DNA from: Apodospora peruviana | Taxonomy: Eukaryota; Ascomycota; Sordariomycetes; Sordariales; Lasiosphaeriaceae | Direction of reading: 5' to 3' | DNA length: 64,000 bases | NCBI GenBank assembly: GCA_033439685.1 | Contig: JAUEDM010000006.1 | Span: forward strand, 1,984,001-2,048,000 | Part shown: one piece after another, positions 58,587 through 64,000 of the stretch | Layout of the letters: each line of letters begins with the position of its first letter | How positions within the stretch are numbered: position 1 is the first letter of the stretch | The notes under the pieces: generated by a model | The model's database searches: none | Seen by the model: only the letters and a program-made list of their open reading frames with translations | What the model was told of the DNA's origin: nothing | Translations under genes and position numbers: made by a program

Positions 58587-60448
58587 TTATGCGTCAATCA
58601 AATTCTCCTCTTCAGGCGCCGTATCCCTGGTATCCTTGGTAGAAGGCTTCTGGTTGCCCTTGCCCTTGCCGCTCGCAGCTGTCCTCTGGTAGTACTCGTT
58701 GATGACCTTGGCGGGAATACGGTTGAGCATGTCCTTGCGGTAAATGCGGAGCAAACTCCACGCCAGATCCAGAGACTCGTAAATCGTTCGCGACTCGTAC
58801 GGGCCCTGGCTGATGAAGGTCCGCTCAAACTTCTCGAGGAACTCCAGAGAGAGCTTGTCCTCCGCCGACAGCGCCTCTTCACCGACGACAGCCTTCATGG
58901 CGGCAGCATCGCGACCAATCGCATACTTCGCATACAGCTGATTTGACACATCGCCGTGGTCGTTCCGGGTCATGCCCTCACCAATAGCAGATTTCATCAA
59001 ACGTGAGAGAGACGGAAGCACGTTGATGGGCGGGTAAATGCCACGGTTGTGGAGGGCACGGTCAACATAGATCTGGCCCTCTGTAATATACCCAGTCAAG
59101 TCGGGAATCGGATGGGTAATGTCGTCGTTGGGCATGGTCAGGATGGGAATTTGCGTGATCGATCCGTTTCGGCCCTCAACACGACCGGCTCGTTCGTAGA
59201 TGGTCGACAAGTCTGTGTACATGTAACCGGGGAAACCGCGGCGACCAGGGACTTCCTCGCGAGCGGCCGAGACTTCACGGAGGGCGTCGCAATATGCAGA
59301 GAGATCTGTAAGAATAACCAAAACGTGCTTCTCGAGTTGATAGGCATAGTACTCGGCTGTTGTGAGGGCAAGGCGGGGCGTGATGATACGCTCAATACTG
59401 AGAATCTGTTAGCAGTTGTCGTCGAGTAGACGGTATGGGACCTTACGTTGGGTCATTGGCAAGATTGAGGAATAGCGTCACACGCTCCAAACTGCCGTTC
59501 TCCTCGAAGTCGCGGGTGAAGAAACGGGCGGTCTCCAAGTTGACACCCATGGCCGCAAAGACGATGGAGAAGTTCTCCTCGTGGCCATCGTGAACACCCT
59601 TGTTTGTCACACCCTCCTTCTGGACCAACCCAGCCTGCCGGCAGATCTGAGCGGCAATTTCGTTGTGCGGCAGACCTGCGGCGGAGAAAATGGGGATTTT
59701 CTGTCCGCGGGCAATGGAGTTCATAGTGTCGATGGCGGAAATACCGGTCGAGACCATTTCCTCAGGATACACCTATAACGACTCAGCCACTGGTATTCGC
59801 ACTTCATGTTGTGAGACTCACTCTCGAGTACGGATTGATAGGGCTGCCATTGATATCCAGGAACTCTTCAGCCAAGACCTTGGGGCCCTTGTCGATCGCA
59901 CGGCCGGAACCATCAAAGATACGGCCAAGCATGTCTTCCGACACACCTAGCTTCAAACTCTCTCCGGTAAACTCGACACGGGTCTAGTCCACAGTTAGCC
60001 TCCTACCCAGCGTGTTTGGAGCGCAGTATTCCCCTCACCTTCTTCACATCGATACCGGGAGTTCCCTCGAAGACCTATACGTATGTTCGATTAGCAGCGG
60101 CCCCGGGTCGCACAAGTTCGACGGTCGATGTGTACCTGAACAATTGCTCGGGTTCCTAGAGAGATTGTGTGAGTAGGAGCTTGACGGGTGCCTAGGGGAC
60201 CTAGGCCACATACCTCGAGCCTCCAAGACTTGACCGGAACGCTGCGTCCCGTCGGGGAGCGTCAACGTTACAATTTCATTATACCGCGGAAATTTGACCT
60301 AAAATATAATCAGAAATGGTCGGCTCGCAGAAGACGGTGGAGGAGAGCGAACATTGTCGAGAATGACGAGCGGTCCGTTGACGCCGCCAACGGTGTTGTA
60401 ACGGATTCTTGGCTTCACCGAGTACGTCGGCTCCCGAGGGTCGCTCAT
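58587..60448 (-). CDS. vma2: V-type H+-ATPase subunit B
   Basis: CDS complement(join(58587..59397, 59447..59772, 59822..59983, 60039..60074, 60136..60155, 60214..60298, 60353..60448)), 511 aa, all phases closing. It is the non-catalytic nucleotide-binding subunit of the V1 hexamer on the vacuolar membrane, driving acidification. Family landmarks: VKFPRYNEIVTLTLPDG, GESLKLGVSEDMLGRIFDGS, SPINPYSRVYPEEMVSTGIS, ARGQKIPIFSAAGLPHNEIA, and the ATPase alpha/beta signature PPINVLPSLS. Seven exons include a 20-nt exon (60136-60155, TRAIVQ) and a 36-nt exon (VFEGTPGIDVKK). The N-terminus MSDPREPTYSVKPRIRYNTV fits fungal homologues. Divergent from cwc27. Confidence 0.97.
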
Positions 60449-61211
60449 CGTGAATAGCGGGCGGAGCGAGCTGTGCTGGGCCGATCTATCAATGCAAAGC
60501 CAGAGACCAGCTCAGAAAGCAGTTCGTGTGTAGGAGTACGGTTGCGTAGATAGCGACGGGAGGTAGGTAATGTGAAGTTGTCGGACGAAAGAGCTCTTGC
60601 GGTTTCGAGACCCGGCAACTAGGTGAGCAGTTCGAGGCTTAGGAGTTGGCAGTGGAGAGCTAACCACGGTGATAAGCAAGGCCCAGAACCCCCCATGTCA
60701 CCCTGCGGCCAGCCCCGCCTCGCATCCACGCAAGCGCTGACAGCTGTGGCTGCACGCGCCACAGATCCATGTCAGCTAGCAGAAGAGCTCTGAGGGTCAA
60801 ACAAAGACGTTGAATTATGTTGATGAAAACTTCCGAGACTACGAACTCGACTAAAGTGCATGTGATTTTTATATATCTTATCCCAGTTTGTTAAGGAAAA
60901 TGTGTTACTGGACCCGAAATATACAGTGAAGGTATCATGTACGAAATAACCCCTGTCGTTCAGACTGAGCACCAACCTGTGGCGGTGCACCTTGCAGCCG
61001 GCTGGCAAAGAGCTCCCGTCGCGGGCCGGGACCGAGCTCATTCGGGCATGGAGCTTCGATGCTTCTCTTCTCCCCGTCGCAGTTCAATTTCTGCCCTCGT
61101 CGCATTTCTCGTCACGACACTTTCCCGCCAAATGTTTACAAACATAAACACCAAGTAAAGCACAGAAGAACGATACAACCTTTTGAGCCAGCGGACTGGC
61201 TTAGAGAGGAA
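60449..61211. promoter_or_regulatory. Shared divergent region, vma2 / cwc27
   Basis: 763 bp between start codons of two housekeeping genes. The cwc27 reading frame stays open upstream of its ATG to 61059, but that part has no conserved sequence and is taken as leader. Confidence 0.5.
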
Positions 61212-62813
61212 ATGTCGAGCATTTACAACCTCGAGCCGCAACCGACGGCGTCGGTCATCATCCACACCACCCTGGGCGAACTCGCGGTCGAACTTTTTGC
61301 GAAACAGACACCCTTAACCTGCCGCAACTTCTTGCAGCGCAGCTTGGACGGATACTATGACAACACAATCTTCCACCGGCTCGTGCCGGGCTTCATCCTC
61401 CAAGGCGGCGACCCGACAGGCACAGGGCACGGAGGAGAGTCCATCTACGATGGCGGCGCCCTCAGTGGGGATTTGGAACCGTGGCCCATGGATCAGAGGA
61501 GGGGAAAGAATGCCGGTCCAATGGGTGTGAACTTCAAAGACGAGTTCCATTCGCGCTTAAAGTTCAACAGGAGAGGCCTTTTGGGTATGGCGAACGAGGG
61601 CACACCGGATTCCAACGGCAGCCAGTTCTTCTTCACGCTGGGCAAGACAGAAGAGCTGAATGGTAAAAACACAGTGTTTGGCCGAGTGGCTGGCGACACC
61701 ATCTACAACCTGGCCAAAATGGGAGAAGCCGAGGTCCAAGACGGCGGGGAGCGACCCCTATATCCAATAAAGATCACCCACGTCGAAATTCTGATCAACC
61801 CCTTTGAGGACATGAAGCGGCGCGAGAAGAAGGCCCGAGTACAGACACAACGACCAGCTCAAGCAGAGAAAAAGCAAAAGAAGAGGAAAGGGGGTAAGCA
61901 GTTACTCAGTTTTGGGGATGAGGAAGGTGAAGGTGAAGATTTACCAATTATTAAGAAGGCCAAGTTTGACACAAGGATCGTCATGGACGTGGACGAGGAA
62001 CCGATGCGACAGAATGCACAAACCAAGTCATCTAAGAAGAAAGACACCAAGATATTGAACAAGGAGCCGCAGATACAAGAAACTCGCATAAAAGAGACAC
62101 AGAAGAGCCCAAGTCGGAGTCCATCCCCACCACCACAGCCCAAAAAGCAACCACAAAGGTTACAGTCGCGCGATGAGTCAAGCCCCGAGCCGGAACCGTC
62201 TAGCAAGCAGTCGCTCCTTGAACGGACAAATGCCGAGATTGCAGCGGTAAAGGCATCCATGAAACGGACCATTCATTCAGAGCCGGTGAAGGAGAAGAAG
62301 AAGTCTGCGCTGGAGCAACTTATACCAGAGACATCGATGCGCGCAAGAAAGCGCCGGCCCGGAGCAGCGAATATCACCACCAAGGAGGAGCAGGAGGCAC
62401 TGGATCTCCTCAAATCGTTCACATCAAAGCTGGAGAATGCTCCTGCGGAGAAAAGTGTGGCAGTTGCCCCGGTGGCTGAAGACGTGGAAATGCCCGACCC
62501 AGGAGCCCAGGAGGATGGCGAAGGAGAGGTCTGCGACCTTCATTTCATTGCTAACTGCCAAAGTTGCAAGGCTTGGGACAAGCTCGACGAGAAGGAAGAA
62601 AGCGATGACGAGGGATGGATGTCTCACACCCTGAGTTTTACTGCGGACAAGCTTGGGAAGGACCTTAGTTACCGCAAGAAGGCAGAGGAGGAGCTGGTGG
62701 TCATTGATCCACTGGCAAAGGCACGGACACTCCAGGAAGAAAAGAAGGCGGCCAGAGACGCCAGGTCTGGTGCGACATCCAGGGCATGGGATCGAGGCCG
62801 AAAGGATCGATGA
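61212..62813 (+). CDS. cwc27: Spliceosome-associated peptidyl-prolyl isomerase CWC27
   Basis: Intronless, 533 aa, started at MSSIYNLEPQPTASVIIHTT, which fits the family start. A cyclophilin domain spans ~12-190: TPLTCRNFLQRSLDGYYDNT, FHRLVPGFILQGGDPTGTG, GLLGMANEGTPDSNGSQFFF and GKNTVFGRVAGDTIYNLAKM. A long charged tail follows, with Lys-rich nuclear-type signals (KKQKKRKGGK) and a ~60-residue C-terminal region (CDLHFIANCQSCKAWDKLDE) shared with Cwc27 proteins. Cwc27 joins Cwc22/Bact spliceosomes before the first catalytic step; its isomerase activity is weak or absent in studied homologues. Nuclear localisation inferred. Confidence 0.94.
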   Translation: MSSIYNLEPQPTASVIIHTTLGELAVELFAKQTPLTCRNFLQRSLDGYYDNTIFHRLVPGFILQGGDPTGTGHGGESIYDGGALSGDLEPWPMDQRRGKNAGPMGVNFKDEFHSRLKFNRRGLLGMANEGTPDSNGSQFFFTLGKTEELNGKNTVFGRVAGDTIYNLAKMGEAEVQDGGERPLYPIKITHVEILINPFEDMKRREKKARVQTQRPAQAEKKQKKRKGGKQLLSFGDEEGEGEDLPIIKKAKFDTRIVMDVDEEPMRQNAQTKSSKKKDTKILNKEPQIQETRIKETQKSPSRSPSPPPQPKKQPQRLQSRDESSPEPEPSSKQSLLERTNAEIAAVKASMKRTIHSEPVKEKKKSALEQLIPETSMRARKRRPGAANITTKEEQEALDLLKSFTSKLENAPAEKSVAVAPVAEDVEMPDPGAQEDGEGEVCDLHFIANCQSCKAWDKLDEKEESDDEGWMSHTLSFTADKLGKDLSYRKKAEEELVVIDPLAKARTLQEEKKAARDARSGATSRAWDRGRKDR

Positions 62814-64000
62814 TTTATTTTCGAGGAGAAGCAGGAGGGAAGCAAGCCAGGCCCCTTTCATTTCTGTGAGTCGGAGGTATAACCCCATGATAACACAAAA
62901 AGTCAATGTTATGAGAGTTCTCCGCGTGCTTTGGTTTTGGTCGCCCATCAATCAATATCCAGAACACTTTAGAGCGCTGTATCAATAGGTACCTTAGGTA
63001 GTCATTCCGACAATGTCTCGGCAAGTGCGAGCTTGAGTGCTTAAAGGCTTGTACTGCTGTCTCCAGACTGCCGCCAAGAGACAACTCAATGGCATACGGA
63101 ACTGTTCCTTTGCGCTACTATCAACATAGCTTGGAAAATACGCTCAAATATTTCCAGAGTATTCCGTAGAACCCGGAGGAATATACGACCATCTGTTCGT
63201 TTTCTACAGCGCTCCACTGTGATCACAGCACAAAACCGCGATCGAGTTGTCGATGAACAGTGGGCTTCCCCGGACCCGTGGGTGGATCAACTCTGCTTTA
63301 TCCCGAGCGCGTGATTGGTCGGCCAAGCGAAAAGAACTGCTATCAATCGCATCGGCTGAACACGCTGTGCACGCCCACCCCTAAACCAGCCGATGTTCTG
63401 CAGCCTCAACGTTGTGATCTGATAGTCCTAGACACATCACTATAAATTCTCAATCATCCCGCCACCTCCTCGACGTCCACCTTCGCGGCCGCACTCCTGT
63501 CCGTCTCCCCACGATATATTGGTGACTTCGCGATCCCAATCCACTCCTTGTCCGTCGCGTGAAAGCCCAGCCTGAGTCAACATCTGCGATCGCAAACCCG
63601 GATGCAACAAAGCGCCGAGCCAGTGCAAAAGAACTTCCAGGTTCCCGCGCCCACCGCATACGGCTTCCAAATGCTACACGGTGGCCGAGCCTCGGGCCAA
63701 TCCAGAAACAAATAATAAGATTGAAACGGGTCGCGTCAACTCCGACAACAATTGCCAATGATTCCACCCACCTCTTGATTTCGAAAGAAAAGCCCTTCCT
63801 GTACGAAACAATAACGTCTTTGCCCCCGAAGGCGCGCACCCATCGATTTACAGCCGACGCCTTTTAGAGGAGTGTCGGTTATCTCGTCTTGGTCTACTTG
63901 CTGCCTGGCCGGGCAAAGTCCTTCAGTCTTTGAGCCAACAATCACGCCTGGCCCAAGCTATATATTTATATACGGTCGTCCCTGGGCCTCCGGGGATCTC
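62814..64000. other. Window-end region without a supported gene
   Basis: Starts with the cwc27 3' UTR and a TAGGTACCTTAGGTA word (62986-63000). Overlapping frames at 63450-63870 on both strands lack domains; CT-rich DNA near 63450-63500 might be leader of a gene beyond the window. Confidence 0.4.
62986..63000. repeat. TAGGTACCTTAGGTA motif
   Basis: Copy of the dispersed TAGGTA/TACCTA word, here with an internal GGTACC palindrome. Confidence 0.55.

Noticed and set aside
63450..63867. Overlapping ORFs on both strands at the window end
   Set aside because: Mutually antisense, Arg-rich and motif-free; could only be judged with sequence beyond the window.
1..64000. CRISPR arrays, prophage, IS elements, prokaryotic operons or a secondary-metabolite cluster
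   Set aside because: Intron-rich eukaryotic genes throughout, no regularly spaced repeats, no transposase or integrase, and the lone P450 has no backbone synthase or transporter beside it.

Overview
The window is nuclear DNA of a filamentous ascomycete, most likely a Sordariomycete. Genes carry short 49-170 nt introns with GT(A/G)NGT donors and CTRAC branch points, lie on both strands, and are separated by long non-coding stretches. The gene set is typical of Pezizomycotina: an SFL1-type heat-shock-factor protein, a con-13 relative, an FSH1 fragment and a CYP52-clan P450. No CRISPR array, rRNA, convincing tRNA, intact transposon or prokaryotic operon was seen.

Layout. 1-468: C-terminus of a WD40 protein (+). 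2767-5542: ascomycete-specific acidic protein (+). 5543-13909: gene-poor, partly AT-rich DNA holding only decayed ORF pieces (8.75-9.88 kb). 13910-15901: SFL1-like regulator (+). 17128-17961: Lys-rich, probably nuclear protein (-). 18346-20136: five-exon cytochrome P450 (-), divergent from 21048-22587 succinyl-CoA ligase beta (+). 22588-27434: gene-poor, with a 78-aa cysteine-containing ORF and a possible Myb/SANT-like mini-gene that has an internal duplication. 27435-30329: Rab GTPase-activating protein GYP5 (+), convergent with a broken con-13-like gene (30791-31870, -). 33117-34025: ribosomal protein eS8 (-). 35139-47684: the 4,089-residue HECT ubiquitin ligase TOM1 (-), the largest feature. 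49726-50881: ribosomal protein eS6 (-), divergent from 51467-52870 DPH1 (+). 53004-53477: CTF8 (-). 54543-55854: secreted aldose 1-epimerase (-). 57666-58047: FSH1-type hydrolase pseudogene. 58587-60448: V-ATPase subunit B (-), divergent from 61212-62813 spliceosomal cyclophilin CWC27 (+).

Most genes are housekeeping: translation (eS8, eS6, diphthamide on eEF2), proteostasis and RNP export (TOM1), splicing (CWC27), vacuolar acidification (VMA2), TCA cycle (LSC2), Rab traffic (GYP5) and sister-chromatid cohesion (CTF8). They do not form a metabolic cluster and I see no clear new defence or biosynthetic system. The strongest unusual signal is gene architecture. Both ribosomal protein genes need microexons to restore the conserved protein (8 nt in eS8, 7 nt in eS6). 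The first eS8 intron must use a GC-AG junction, and DPH1 has a 72-nt in-frame segment that looks like a second GC-AG intron. Other points are two broken genes, one with RIP-compatible stops, and recurring TAGGTA/TACCTA and TACGGAGTA motifs confined to non-coding DNA. Exon boundaries were set by reading frame, splice signals and remembered family conservation, with no RNA evidence.
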